From Proteus penneri (GTDB lineage Bacteria > Pseudomonadota > Gammaproteobacteria > Enterobacterales > Enterobacteriaceae): 64,000 nucleotides of DNA. The translations under genes were made by a program, and so were the position numbers. Numbering within the stretch: position 1 is the stretch's first letter; the number at the start of each line of letters is the position of its first letter. Shown piece by piece: positions 9,524 through 18,503 of this stretch. The notes under the pieces were generated by a model that had not been told where the DNA came from, did not search any database, and saw only the letters and a list, made by a program, of their open reading frames with translations. The stretch spans positions 1-64,000 of the forward strand of contig NZ_PHFJ01000009.1 of assembly GCF_003144535.1 (NCBI RefSeq). Direction: 5' to 3'.

Positions 9524-10663
9524 ATGGCGCAACCTTCCCGTGTTTCACATCGTATTAAGAAAACGGTCATTTCGTTAGCGATTGCTGCTTTAGGTTTTAC
9601 CGTTTCATCAACTGCATTGTCTTACCAAAAAGTGCATCAGCCAGATAATAGTTATCAGCAATATGTTTCTCAGCGTCAAACCGTTGATAGCTTGATCCAA
9701 GATGCGTTAGATGCCTTTAAATCTCCGGCACGAGTGTCAGATGCAGGGTTCACGGGGAAATTGCCATCCAATATGGAAATTGTGGCGCAAAAACTGCAAC
9801 AAGCTTATAAATTAGAACCTTACCGCCTCGATTTATTATTTAGCACCGCGAGTGCTTATATCTATAACAATGATGTTCCTCGCGCGATTACTATTTATAA
9901 ACAAATTTTAGAAGCCGCTCCTGATGATATTGATGCGCTAATTTATGTCACTTCATGGACTCGTTTTGAAGGAAAAGACAAAGAAAGTGAAGCGTATTTC
10001 AATAAATTGAAATCATTAAATCCAGCTAAAGCTGAAGAGATTAATCGCTTTTTCGCAGAGATTGACCGCGTCAGTAAAATGCCTTTAAGTGATAAATTGA
10101 CACCGGCAGATTTGGCAAAACTAAATAAAACCAAAGATAACAACGCGATTGTGACATTGGGTTATGCCTTAAATCCCGATGGCACAATGAATAAGATTTT
10201 AATTGAACGCTTAAATAAAACCTTAGAAGTGGCTAAACAATTACCTGATGCCATGATTGTCGTTACGGGAGGTGTGCCGAAAGCACATCAAACGGAAGGC
10301 AAATTAATGGCGGATTGGTTGGTGAAAAACGGTATTGCACCGGAACGTATTTTCCAAGAAAACTACGCACGTACAACTGTCGAAAATGCGTTATTTAGTC
10401 GTTATGCTTTAACCAAGCATCGTATTAAAACAGCAGTGATTATTAGCTCTGGTAGTCATGTTCGTCGTGCTGATGCGATTTTCACTATCGCGAGTTGGCA
10501 AAGTGGCCCAAGTGATATCTCTTACCTAACAGTTGTCGCACCTGATAAGCCATTAGCGGAATTACAAAAAGCCAGTAAATCAGATATACAGGGTATTTAT
10601 CGTGATGGCTTAAAAGCGTTAGGATTATGGAGTTTCCGTAGTTATCCATTAGAAGAGCGTTGA
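9524..10663 (+). CDS. ElyC/SanA/YdcF-family (DUF218) protein with TPR-like N-terminus
   Basis: 379 residues. A Lys/Arg-rich start and hydrophobic stretch (~13-33, ending STALS) indicate a signal peptide or membrane anchor. Residues ~60-165 read as TPR-like helical repeats (KLEPYRLDLLFSTASAYIYN; AITIYKQILEAAPDDIDALI). Residues ~195-360 form a DUF218 domain: IVTLGYALNPDG, VVTGGVPKA, RIFQENYARTTVENA and VIISSGSHVRRA are the family landmarks. DUF218 proteins are linked to envelope and polysaccharide metabolism, but the reaction here is unknown. It is monocistronic: a terminator lies just downstream and a Fur-controlled gene follows. Confidence 0.75.
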   Translation: MAQPSRVSHRIKKTVISLAIAALGFTVSSTALSYQKVHQPDNSYQQYVSQRQTVDSLIQDALDAFKSPARVSDAGFTGKLPSNMEIVAQKLQQAYKLEPYRLDLLFSTASAYIYNNDVPRAITIYKQILEAAPDDIDALIYVTSWTRFEGKDKESEAYFNKLKSLNPAKAEEINRFFAEIDRVSKMPLSDKLTPADLAKLNKTKDNNAIVTLGYALNPDGTMNKILIERLNKTLEVAKQLPDAMIVVTGGVPKAHQTEGKLMADWLVKNGIAPERIFQENYARTTVENALFSRYALTKHRIKTAVIISSGSHVRRADAIFTIASWQSGPSDISYLTVVAPDKPLAELQKASKSDIQGIYRDGLKALGLWSFRSYPLEER

Positions 10664-10679
10664 TTTAATATTGCATTAT

Positions 10680-10712
10680 AAAAAAGCTCAAATAATTTAT
10701 TTGAGCTTTTTT
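10680..10712 (+). terminator. Rho-independent terminator
   Basis: Stem formed by AAAAGCTCAAAT and ATTTGAGCTTTT around a short loop, followed by T residues. It terminates the DUF218 gene 17 bases after its stop. Confidence 0.9.
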
Positions 10713-10770
10713 ATTTGATGCGAAAAATAGTTTTGATGATATGTAGCAATTTTACCTTTTTACTTATTGT

Positions 10771-10790
10771 AATGATAACAATTATCATTA
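10771..10790. promoter_or_regulatory. Fur box upstream of esterase
   Basis: AATGATAACAATTATCATTA is a near-perfect inverted repeat close to the Fur consensus (GATAATGATAATCATTATC). It ends 39 bases before the GTG start of the enterochelin-esterase-like gene, in promoter position, and implies iron repression. Confidence 0.85.
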
Positions 10791-10829
10791 CTATTGTTTC
10801 TCACAATAGTTCATAACGAGAATAATATA

Positions 10830-12407
10830 GTGAGAATTCCTTTGATGATATGTGCACTAATGGCATCCTTTCCTAGTTTTGCTAATTGTTTATCTGTAAC
10901 AGAAGGTAATGAAATAACAGGCCAGTTTGATAACAATACAGTGTGTTTTGCTACTCATTTAGAGCACGAACGTTATGTTGAATTAAACGTAAAAGGCATA
11001 CAAAATCTACGGTTAGAGACACAAGATGGCACTCATATTCGTAGCTTATTGAAAGATGTTCCCGCTGATGGACAACAAAAAATCCGTTTTTTATTGCCTA
11101 AAACGTCTAGTTATCAATTGGTTGCACAAGGTGAGAAGGGGAAGTCATGGCAACTCATGCTAACAACACAACCTTATCAACCTTTAGATAAAGATGCCGG
11201 TATTGCACTAACTAGCCCTCGTTTACAAACGCTCGCTAAACAACTTGATCAAAAAAATATTCAGGCGTTTTGGCAACAAATACGTCAGGAAGGGACTCCT
11301 CTGATTGAGCCTTATGATAGTGGTAAAAAGCGAGTCACTTTTCTATGGCAAGGCGCCAAAAAGAATGTTTATTTATTGGGATCACCCGATGGTAATCATG
11401 ATCCGTTAACACGTTTAGCCAATAGTGATATTTGGTATCGTAGTTATATCGTGCCTAACGACACATTAATGCAATATAAATTAGCGCCTGATGTACCTGT
11501 TATTGAAAATTCAGCGCCTTTTGAGCAACGCCGCGCGATTTTAACCACGGCACAAGCTGATCCATTTAATTCCCAAAATTCACCAAGTCAATCTGAGGAT
11601 ATCTATAATCACTTTTCTTTATTGTCGCTAGGCAGTAAGCGTGAATGCCAGTTGCCTGATATTCTTGATAGAACCATGAAGGGTAAGACAGAGATTGTTC
11701 GCTTTCACAGTGAGATCTTAAATAATGATCGTGAAATAGCACTTTACCGGCCAGCCCAAAAAATGGAAACACCACGGATCCTCGTATTATTTGATGGTCA
11801 AATTTATCGTCGCCAATATGGTATTGATAAGTTTTTTGATAAACAGATAGAGGAAGGGAAATTGGCACCGATGATGATCCTATTTGTTGATAGTATTGAT
11901 AGCGATCGCCGTAGTGTTGAATTACCACCAAATCCTGATTTTTACCGTTTCTTGGCAGATGAATTATTTGTTTGGCTAGAAAAAGAGAAAGGTATTCACA
12001 TATCAGCAGAAGAAACGATTGTATCAGGCTCAAGTTATGGTGGATTAGCGTCTTCATGGGTTGCATTTAATCGCCCAGATCGCTTTGGTAAAGTACTGAG
12101 TATGTCCGGATCTTATTGGTGGGCACCTGAAAATGAAGAGCCTGAATGGCTTATTCGACAATTTGAGCAAGCAGATAAAAAGCCATTACAGTTTTTCTTA
12201 GAAGCAGGGCTATTTGAAAGTCGTGGTGATAAAGGCGGGATTTTAAATAATAATCGCCACTTGAAACAGGTTTTAGAGCAAAAAGGCTATCCTGTTCAAT
12301 CACTCGAAATGGCCAGTGGGCATGATTATATTTCTTGGTGTGAAACCCTGTATTTAGGGGCAAAAGCATTAACTCAAGAGAATGACGAGTTTAAGATCAC
12401 GCCTTAA
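10830..12407 (+). CDS. Periplasmic enterochelin esterase-like siderophore hydrolase (Fes/IroE family)
   Basis: About 525 residues. A Sec signal (MRIPLMICALMASFPSFA) precedes a beta-rich N-terminal domain (~20-125). An Ig-like esterase N-domain with VTFLWQGAKKNVYLLGSPDG and ANSDIWYRSYIVPNDTLMQYKL is typical of Fes. The alpha/beta-hydrolase domain has the nucleophile elbow GSSYGG and His in SGHDYISW near the C-terminus. By family it should hydrolyse catecholate siderophores to release iron, here in the periplasm because of the signal peptide, whereas E. coli Fes is cytoplasmic. GTG 10830 was chosen because it gives a complete signal peptide with GAG upstream; ATG 10845 is possible. The Fur box supports a role in iron acquisition. 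Confidence 0.78.
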   Translation: MRIPLMICALMASFPSFANCLSVTEGNEITGQFDNNTVCFATHLEHERYVELNVKGIQNLRLETQDGTHIRSLLKDVPADGQQKIRFLLPKTSSYQLVAQGEKGKSWQLMLTTQPYQPLDKDAGIALTSPRLQTLAKQLDQKNIQAFWQQIRQEGTPLIEPYDSGKKRVTFLWQGAKKNVYLLGSPDGNHDPLTRLANSDIWYRSYIVPNDTLMQYKLAPDVPVIENSAPFEQRRAILTTAQADPFNSQNSPSQSEDIYNHFSLLSLGSKRECQLPDILDRTMKGKTEIVRFHSEILNNDREIALYRPAQKMETPRILVLFDGQIYRRQYGIDKFFDKQIEEGKLAPMMILFVDSIDSDRRSVELPPNPDFYRFLADELFVWLEKEKGIHISAEETIVSGSSYGGLASSWVAFNRPDRFGKVLSMSGSYWWAPENEEPEWLIRQFEQADKKPLQFFLEAGLFESRGDKGGILNNNRHLKQVLEQKGYPVQSLEMASGHDYISWCETLYLGAKALTQENDEFKITP

Positions 12408-12426
12408 CAATATGTTTTAATATAAC

Positions 12427-12463
12427 AAAAGCTTATACACGTATTCGCAGTATAAGCTTTTTG
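12427..12463 (+). terminator. Rho-independent terminator after esterase
   Basis: Twelve-base perfect arms (AAAAGCTTATAC at 12427 and GTATAAGCTTTT at 12450) and a T tail, 19 bases after the stop. Confidence 0.9.
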
Positions 12464-12475
12464 TTTGTCATCAAG

Positions 12476-12493
12476 GTGTCATAAAGTTGTCAT
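12476..12493 (+). promoter_or_regulatory. Pho box of phoA
   Basis: GTGTCATAAAGTTGTCAT has two TGTCAT-like half sites spaced 11 bases apart, as in the PhoB consensus. It lies about 105 bases upstream of the phoA ATG, so phosphate-starvation control is expected. Confidence 0.8.
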
Positions 12494-12598
12494 CGAAATC
12501 GCTTTTACCCTTCATTTCTCTGTCATTTAACTGCCGTAAGCTTTTCCTGACTTAAAACATTAACCCTGTTTTTTACTTTAGAGTGCAAGGAAAAAGCT

Positions 12599-14039
12599 AT
12601 GTCTCATCGTTACCAACGTTCTATTTTATCCGTTATTGTCACAACGCTATTGGCTGGTGCGAGTTTCTCTTCTTTTGCAGCTCCCGTTGCTGCCGATGCA
12701 ATTTTGGCACAAGATCGCGCAGCAAAAGGTAATATCACGGAATTTGGCGGTGCTCGCCGTATGACTCAAGATCAAACTGAGGCATTAAAAGCAGCTTTAA
12801 ATAATAACCAAGCGAAAAATGTGATCCTCTTTATTGGTGATGGTATGGGGGATTCTGAAATCACTGTTGCACGTAACTACGCTGAAGGTGCAGGTGGCTT
12901 TTTTAAAGGTATCGATGCGTTACCGATAACGGGTCAATACACACACTATTCATTAGATAGAAAAACACAAAAACCTAACTATGTAACAGATTCGGCAGCC
13001 TCAGCAACAGCATGGGCTTCTGGTGTGAAAACTTATAATGGTGCATTAGGGATTGATGTATTTGGTAAGGATCACCAAACCATTTTGGAATTAGCAAAAG
13101 CCAACGGAAAGGCAACAGGAAACGTGACTACATCTGAAATTCAAGATGCGACACCTGCCGCACTGTTTTCTCATGTCACTGGACGTAAATGCTATGGTCC
13201 AGTTGAAACCTTAGAAAAATGCTCAACTAATGCATTAGAAAATGGCGGCAAAGGTTCTATCTCTGAGCAACTATTAGTGACTCGTGCAGACGTTACATTA
13301 GGGGGGCGGTGCAAAAAGTTTTGCTCAAACTGCCGCAGCGGGAGAATACAAAGGTAAAACGTTAGAGCAACAAGCTATCGAACGTGGTTATCAAATCGTC
13401 AAAGATGCAAAATCGTTAGATGCAATTACTTTGGCAAATCAGGATAAGCCGGTATTAGGTTTATTCCATGAAGGTAATATGGCTGTGGCGTGGGAAGGAC
13501 CAAAAGCCACGTATCATGGTAATTTGAATAATCCACCATTAGAGTGCAAACCTAACTCTAAACTCGATCCAAATGCGCCAACACTGGCACAAATGACTAA
13601 AAAAGCGATCGATTTACTGAAAACTAATGAAAACGGTTTCTTCTTACAAGTCGAAAGTGCTTCTATTGATAAGCAAGATCATAATGCTAATCCTTGCGGA
13701 CAAATCGGTGAAACTGTTGCGTTAGATGAAGCAGTACAAATCGGTTTAGATTTCGCTAAACAAAACGGCGACACTTTGATTATTGTCACCGCTGACCATG
13801 CGCATTCAAGCCAGATTATTGAAGCTGATGTGAAATCAAGTGGCTTAACACAAGCACTTATCACTAAAGATGGTGCGGTTATGGTGGTGAATTACGGTAA
13901 CTCAGAAGAAGGATCTCAAGAGCATACTGGTGCGCAATTACGTGTTGCTGCTTATGGCCCGCATGCTGCGAATGTGGTTGGGTTAACTGACCAAACAGAC
14001 TTGTTCTTCACAATGCGTGATGCTATGGGTCTGAAGTAA
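12599..14039 (+). pseudogene. phoA: Alkaline phosphatase, frameshifted by one base in a G run
   Basis: The reading matches recalled E. coli PhoA in two frames: a Sec signal ([10 protein letters not shown]), the metal site IGDGMGDSE, the nucleophile in [10 protein letters not shown], and later [16 protein letters not shown] and EEGSQEHTG. The first frame stops at 13357. Six G at 13301-13306 break it: with five G the text reads [18 protein letters not shown] and runs straight into the second frame, as in E. coli. The span of 1441 bases is 480 codons plus one base, exactly a single insertion. No other lesion was seen, so this is a very recent mutation, a phase-variable tract or a sequencing error. 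If real, the first frame yields a 252-residue truncated product without the second half of the active site. The upstream Pho box and downstream terminator are intact. Confidence 0.88.
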
Positions 14040-14107
14040 ATTCTAGTTGAATTTATAGTCTGTCTGAACTTGTAGTCGAATTGCCTTACTAAATTGTTGT
14101 ATTTTCG

Positions 14108-14144
14108 CGCGACTTAGAGAGATACCCTCTGGTCGCGTTTTTTT
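14108..14144 (+). terminator. Rho-independent terminator after phoA
   Basis: Arms CGCGAC (14108-14113) and GTCGCG (14132-14137), with inner AGAG/CTCT pairing, followed by seven T. Confidence 0.88.
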
Positions 14145-14456
14145 ATTAAAAATTGAGCCTATTTAAAATAAAATGATAATAAATCAATGGGTTATTTATA
14201 GGGTGATTTTGAAAGTGACACATTTTCTGTTATAATTAACAGAATTCACAAATTAATCTATGTAATATTCTCAATTTCTCCATTGATTATTGCACTTAAG
14301 TTGCAATATCTTTTTGCCTAGTCACCTTATGTGTTATTAAGGCATTACCAATAAAAATCTTTTCTCAGATGTATCTGCTCATGGTCTTTCTCTTTTTATG
14401 AGATTGAAGGAGAACAGAGTCAAACAAACAACGATAAAAATAAGGTTATTATTTCT
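14145..14456. promoter_or_regulatory. yjbB upstream region with a 16-bp palindrome
   Basis: No ORF. It contains the perfect palindrome CTGTTATAATTAACAG at 14227-14242, which includes a TATAAT and could be a promoter overlapped by an operator. No convincing second Pho box was seen. Confidence 0.35.
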
Positions 14457-16088
14457 ATGCTGACACTGCTTCATTTACTCTCATCAGTCGCGCTTCTTGT
14501 CTGGGGAACACATATTGTTCGTACAGGCATTATGCGCGTCTTTGGCTCTGATTTACGCCGAATTTTAGGTAAAAGTATTAATAAAAAATCCAACGCTTTC
14601 CTTGCAGGTGTTGGGGTAACGGCATTAGTCCAAAGCAGTAATGCGACGGCACTTTTGGTTATCTCTTTTGTGACGCAAGGACTTATTTCGATTACTCCTG
14701 CACTTGTTATTATGTTAGGTGCGGATGTAGGTACGGCACTTATGGCACGAGTGCTGACGTTTGATCTCTCTTGGTTATCTCCACTTCTTATTCTTGTCGG
14801 GGTGATTACTTTTTTAAGTCGTAAAAAAGAGCGCGTCGGGCAACTTGGGCGAGTGGGAATTGGCCTTGGCTTAATTATTTTAGCTTTGCAATTGATAGTC
14901 ACCTCAGCAGAGCCAATCACTCATGCCAGTGCGGTACAAGCTATCTTTACATCATTAAGTGGAGACACTGTTTTAGCTCTCTTAGTGGGCGCTCTGTTTG
15001 CCATGGTGAGTTATTCAAGCCTTGCGGCCGTGTTATTGACCGCGACATTGAGCGCAACTGGGCTAATGCCTTTGTATATCAGCTTATGCATTGTGATTGG
15101 CTCTAATATTGGCAGTGGCTTACTTGCGTTAATGAGTAGTCGGGGACAAAATATTGTTTCACGCCAAGTCGTATTAGGAAGCCTCTTCTTTAAATTAATT
15201 GGTGCATTATTGGTTTTACCTTGGATAACCATCATTGCAAATAAAATCCAGCAATATGGATTTTCATCGGCTGAAGTCGTTATCTATTTTCATGTTATTT
15301 ATAACCTTGCACGCTGTGTATTGATGATCCCTTTTGTCGGCATAATGGCAAAATTATGTCAGCGACTTATTCCGGAATTACCAGCCACAGGATCGGAAGT
15401 TGCGCCTCGTTATTTGGATCAATCTGCTATTGATACTCCATCTTTAGCTATCGCTAATGCGGTGAGAGAATCACTACGATTAGGTGATGTTGTAGAACAA
15501 ATGTTGCAACGTTTTACTGCATTAATGGAAGGTGATCGTCAGCAGAAAAGGGAAATTAGTCAGTTAGAAGAAGAGGTGGAGTTGCTCCATAGCAGCATTA
15601 AATTGTACATGGCGCAAATTCAACAGCATGATCTAGGTACGGAAGATTCCCGACGTTGGGCTGAAATTATTGATACAGCGATGAATTTACAACAATCATC
15701 CGCTATCATTGCGCGTATGTCGGCTGAAGTGGTGAGTAAAGGTTTAAATCATCACTTATTTTTATCGGAGGAAGGACGTCGTGAATTACAGACACTCCTT
15801 GAGCGTCTGCAAAGTAATCTGAATCTGGCGATGTCGGTATTTGTTTCCGGCAACATGGAACATGCTCGTAAGTTACGTCGAGCAAAACATCGTTTCCGTT
15901 TACTCAACCAACGTTACTCGTTTGCACATGTAGAACGTCTTCATTTGCATAATATGCAAAGCATTGAAACCAGTTCTTTGCATACCAGTTTGCTTGGTGA
16001 TATGAAACGGTTGAATTCCTTATTCTGTGCGGTGGCTTATCACGCATTAGAAAAAAGTGAATCATCATCAGAACAGGTTAATCATTAA
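14457..16088 (+). CDS. yjbB: YjbB, Na/Pi cotransporter family protein
   Basis: Inner-membrane phosphate transporter/exporter of the Na/Pi cotransporter II family. At 543 residues it is the same length as recalled E. coli YjbB and aligns throughout. The hydrophobic N-terminal ~310 residues contain the two inverted QSSNA/SYSSLA-type motifs (ALVQSSNATALLVISF; VSYSSLAAVLLTATL) that form the transport site. Residues ~340-535 are a PhoU-like helical domain (IANAVRESLRLGDVVEQML; KLRRAKHRFRLLNQRYS). It sits just after phoA, pointing to phosphate homeostasis. The next gene starts two bases after its stop. Confidence 0.93.
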   Translation: MLTLLHLLSSVALLVWGTHIVRTGIMRVFGSDLRRILGKSINKKSNAFLAGVGVTALVQSSNATALLVISFVTQGLISITPALVIMLGADVGTALMARVLTFDLSWLSPLLILVGVITFLSRKKERVGQLGRVGIGLGLIILALQLIVTSAEPITHASAVQAIFTSLSGDTVLALLVGALFAMVSYSSLAAVLLTATLSATGLMPLYISLCIVIGSNIGSGLLALMSSRGQNIVSRQVVLGSLFFKLIGALLVLPWITIIANKIQQYGFSSAEVVIYFHVIYNLARCVLMIPFVGIMAKLCQRLIPELPATGSEVAPRYLDQSAIDTPSLAIANAVRESLRLGDVVEQMLQRFTALMEGDRQQKREISQLEEEVELLHSSIKLYMAQIQQHDLGTEDSRRWAEIIDTAMNLQQSSAIIARMSAEVVSKGLNHHLFLSEEGRRELQTLLERLQSNLNLAMSVFVSGNMEHARKLRRAKHRFRLLNQRYSFAHVERLHLHNMQSIETSSLHTSLLGDMKRLNSLFCAVAYHALEKSESSSEQVNH

Positions 16089-16090
16089 TA

Positions 16091-16639
16091 ATGAAAAATA
16101 ATATTCGTCAATTAACAAGAAATGAAATTCCGCAGGTATGGGGAATTGATAGAACGGAGCTTATTGAAAAGCTATATGTATTGAAAGAAGGAAAGTTACT
16201 TTTATCAAAGCAACGCTTTGATATGAAAGGTTGGCCAGAAGGTGAGGCAGAACATTACACCCCAGTTTTACTTGAAAGCTTTGATCGAGGCGCGCCTTTC
16301 TGGGGTGTTTTTGAACATGATCGATTGGTTGCTGCGGCAAGTGTTGATCCGAAAAAGCGCGGTAAAAATGGTAGTCTACTTCAACTCTCTTTTTTACATG
16401 TCAGCCACCCGCAACGTGGGCAAGGCTTAGCGCGAATATTATTTGATTATTGTGTGGAATATGCGAAGGAAAACGGTGCGGATGGATTATATATTTCATC
16501 AACACCTTCTGAAAACAGTGTGAATTTTTATCAGCATTTAGGGTGTCGTTTAATTGATATTCCTGATCCTGAACTTTATGAAAGAGAGCCAGAAGATATT
16601 CATATGGTCTTTTATTTTATAAAGTCAAATAACGCTTAA
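16091..16639 (+). CDS. GNAT-family N-acetyltransferase
   Basis: 182 residues. The acetyl-CoA-binding motif A is visible as LSFLHVSHPQRGQGLARILFDYCVEYAK (~97-125; the Q/RxxGxG/A loop is RGQGLA), followed by motif B with SENSVNFYQHLGCR. The N-terminal ~50 residues are an unusual extension rich in Lys and Glu. The substrate cannot be predicted. It is translationally coupled to yjbB and ends at a terminator, so the two form an operon. Confidence 0.8.
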   Translation: MKNNIRQLTRNEIPQVWGIDRTELIEKLYVLKEGKLLLSKQRFDMKGWPEGEAEHYTPVLLESFDRGAPFWGVFEHDRLVAAASVDPKKRGKNGSLLQLSFLHVSHPQRGQGLARILFDYCVEYAKENGADGLYISSTPSENSVNFYQHLGCRLIDIPDPELYEREPEDIHMVFYFIKSNNA

Positions 16640-16667
16640 TTTCGTTTATTAATAATATTATAAAATC

Positions 16668-16702
16668 AAACGCCTTTTCGTGAGAATGAGAGGGCGTTTT
16701 TT
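16668..16702 (+). terminator. Rho-independent terminator after GNAT gene
   Basis: AAACGCC and GGGCGTTT arms with G-T-extended pairing and a T6 tail. Confidence 0.82.
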
Positions 16703-16769
16703 ATGTTTTAGAAAATGCTTTAACCTTTTAAAAAATAAGGATATAGAGCGTTTTTTTTCTTTATACAAG

Positions 16770-16817
16770 TTGATTTAGTATAGGTGTTGTATATAATAAT
16801 GAAAATCATTATCATTA
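16770..16817 (+). promoter_or_regulatory. Sigma70 promoter overlapped by a Fur box, upstream of yjjZ
   Basis: TTGATT (16770-16775), a 16-base spacer and TATAAT (16792-16797) form a good promoter. AATGAAAATCATTATCATTA directly overlaps and follows the -10 and matches the Fur consensus well. The start codon of the small membrane protein is 14 bases further on. Iron repression is the expected behaviour. Confidence 0.8.
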
Positions 16818-16830
16818 ATGGTGAGTTATT

Positions 16831-17094
16831 ATGGCTAAATTAACACGTTTATCTTCAGTCGCTTCTTGGACATCTCGTATCAGTTTATGGGAAATGTTAG
16901 CTGTTTCTTCTTTGCTTACCGTCATTATGCACTCGATTGCTGGAACATCTGCATTTACGTTAGTTTTAGTTGTTTCAATGCTGCTATCAACATTGATGTT
17001 ATTCCATAAGAAATTGCAGATGTGGGTGATGATCCCGGCTGGTGTTGTGTTGACTTATAGCTTAATGACACTGTTAGTCACATATTCTGGATAA
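16831..17094 (+). CDS. yjjZ: Small inner-membrane protein, DUF1435 (YjjZ-like)
   Basis: 87 residues with three likely transmembrane helices (~22-40, 42-58, 66-84). The C-terminal half (LFHKKLQMWVMIPAGVVLT) resembles E. coli YjjZ (LYHKQLRHYILLPS, from recall). The locus agrees: E. coli yjjZ lies beside the leu tRNAs and rsmC, as here, and is Fur-controlled there. The function is unknown. The Fur box and promoter immediately upstream are the strongest evidence that it is an iron-regulated gene. Confidence 0.7.
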   Translation: MAKLTRLSSVASWTSRISLWEMLAVSSLLTVIMHSIAGTSAFTLVLVVSMLLSTLMLFHKKLQMWVMIPAGVVLTYSLMTLLVTYSG

Positions 17095-17157
17095 TGAATA
17101 GAGAGCAATAAAGGATTATTAACTGGGGTTATCAAAGGAAAAGGAAGGTTAATTGAG

Positions 17158-17244
17158 TGGTGCGAAGAGGGGGACTTGAACCCCCACGTCCGTAAGAACA
17201 CTAACACCTGAAGCTAGCGCGTCTACCAATTCCGCCATCCTCGC
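17158..17244 (-). tRNA. leuQ-like: tRNA-Leu (anticodon CAG)
   Basis: 87 bases on the minus strand starting GCGAGGA and ending CCA. It has a 7-bp acceptor stem, the D-loop GGTAGACGC, anticodon loop CTTCAGGTG with CAG, a long class II variable arm and the GGTTCAAGTC T-loop. It is almost identical to recalled E. coli leuQ/P/V tRNA and occupies the same locus, but as one copy instead of three. Confidence 0.97.
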
Positions 17245-17261
17245 AGTCAGACAGAATGCGA

Positions 17262-17289
17262 ATTCTATGCCAATTATTTTTGGCGTCAA
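17262..17289 (-). promoter_or_regulatory. Promoter of tRNA-Leu
   Basis: On the minus strand TTGACG, a 16-base spacer and TAGAAT end 17 bases before the mature tRNA 5' end. Confidence 0.7.
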
Positions 17290-17320
17290 TTATTTTTTAT
17301 TAATAAATATCTTGGTGATG

Positions 17321-17353
17321 AAAAATAAAGCCCTGTCATAAATAACAGGGCTT
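17321..17353 (-). terminator. Rho-independent terminator of rsmC
   Basis: Nine-base perfect arms (17328-17336 and 17345-17353) four bases after the rsmC stop, followed on the minus strand by TTTATTTTT. Confidence 0.87.
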
Positions 17354-17357
17354 GTGA

Positions 17358-18374
17358 TTAGTCTTTCTTGGTGGCTTGGTAAACTTTGAATTTACCTGTT
17401 GATGCAAGCACTTCATGAGAGCCAAATACATGATCCAGGATATCTGGATAAGGGATAAACGAATTCGCTACAATGCGTAATTTACCGCCTTTTTTCAGAT
17501 AATTTGGTGCAAGGCGAATAATATCTTCAGCAGCAGTATAGCTTGTACCTAAACCATCATGGAAAGGCGGGTTTGAGATTATCCAATCATAAGTTTCTTC
17601 AACGGCAGAATAGACATTACTTGCAATCACTCGGCCTTCTAATTCATTCACATTTAATGTCGCAATACTGGAAGAAATTGCCGCTGCATTTACATCACGC
17701 AAGGTGAGTTTCAACATTGGGTTTTTCTTGCCTAAAACTGTAGCAAGAACGCCACAACCACATGCCATATCCAGTAAATCGCCAACCATTGCATCATCAA
17801 AAGTTGAAAGTAATAAACGGCTACCTTCATCTAATGCATTTTGGCTAAAGACACCCGGTAATGCCATTACGGTTAAGTCGTCATGGCGATAGGTTTGCCA
17901 CCAGTTATTACGGTCAAACAGTGTTTGATATGTTTGAGTACCAAAAAATAAGCTACAACGGCGTGCAGAATCTATTTTTTTAAGTTTAGCGATACCGTTC
18001 ATTAATTCAGTGGCACTTTTAACACCGCTACGGTTTTCACCGACGATAAAAATTTCAGTACCCACTTGTAAGTTAGAGCAAAGGCTACGCAGTTGGAAAG
18101 TGGCTTCGTTTTTATTTTTAGGCCAAAAATAGATCAAGGTATTGCAATATTTCACAAAGGATTGATCTGCAACTAAACCGAAGAGTGCATTATCCCCCAT
18201 TGATTTTAGTAATGGTAGCCACTGGTGATATTGGTTGGTATATGCTCTGACACTTTTTGCCTGAATTTGCGCCGCAAAAGTATCTTGAAGATCACCTGCA
18301 ATAAGTACATGCCTGTCTGCGAAATGATCTAGGTGACGAAGAATAACTTCGCTAGCAGGGGACAGTGAGGACAT
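17358..18374 (-). CDS. rsmC: 16S rRNA m2G1207 methyltransferase RsmC
   Basis: S-adenosylmethionine-dependent methyltransferase acting on G1207 in the 30S subunit. 338 residues (E. coli 343). The C-terminal catalytic domain has SAM motif I LLDMACGCGVLA and the N2-guanine motif IV ISNPPFHDG. The N-terminal half is the degenerate duplicated MTase domain of this family. It is divergent from holD, as in E. coli. A possible AAGGAG lies 11 bases before the ATG. Confidence 0.95.
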   Translation of the reverse strand: MSSLSPASEVILRHLDHFADRHVLIAGDLQDTFAAQIQAKSVRAYTNQYHQWLPLLKSMGDNALFGLVADQSFVKYCNTLIYFWPKNKNEATFQLRSLCSNLQVGTEIFIVGENRSGVKSATELMNGIAKLKKIDSARRCSLFFGTQTYQTLFDRNNWWQTYRHDDLTVMALPGVFSQNALDEGSRLLLSTFDDAMVGDLLDMACGCGVLATVLGKKNPMLKLTLRDVNAAAISSSIATLNVNELEGRVIASNVYSAVEETYDWIISNPPFHDGLGTSYTAAEDIIRLAPNYLKKGGKLRIVANSFIPYPDILDHVFGSHEVLASTGKFKVYQATKKD

Positions 18375-18503
18375 TATGATTATTACTCCTTAAAAAACAT
18401 GAGACGCATGATATCAGATATAAAGAAACCGACGCTATTTATTGGCGTAGTTTATGCCCTCTGATACTATGTACCGTTGTTCTACACTTGATAGGTAAAC
18501 ATA

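Noticed and set aside
11566..12066. 166-residue antisense ORF inside the esterase gene
   Set aside because: Codon shadow of a well-supported gene; no ribosome site and low-complexity composition.
13431..14039. Second half of phoA as an independent gene
   Set aside because: It has no signal peptide and continues the PhoA sequence exactly after removing one G; annotated as part of the broken phoA.
14471..14920. 149-residue antisense ORF inside yjbB
   Set aside because: Opposite-strand shadow of a conserved membrane protein; no independent support.
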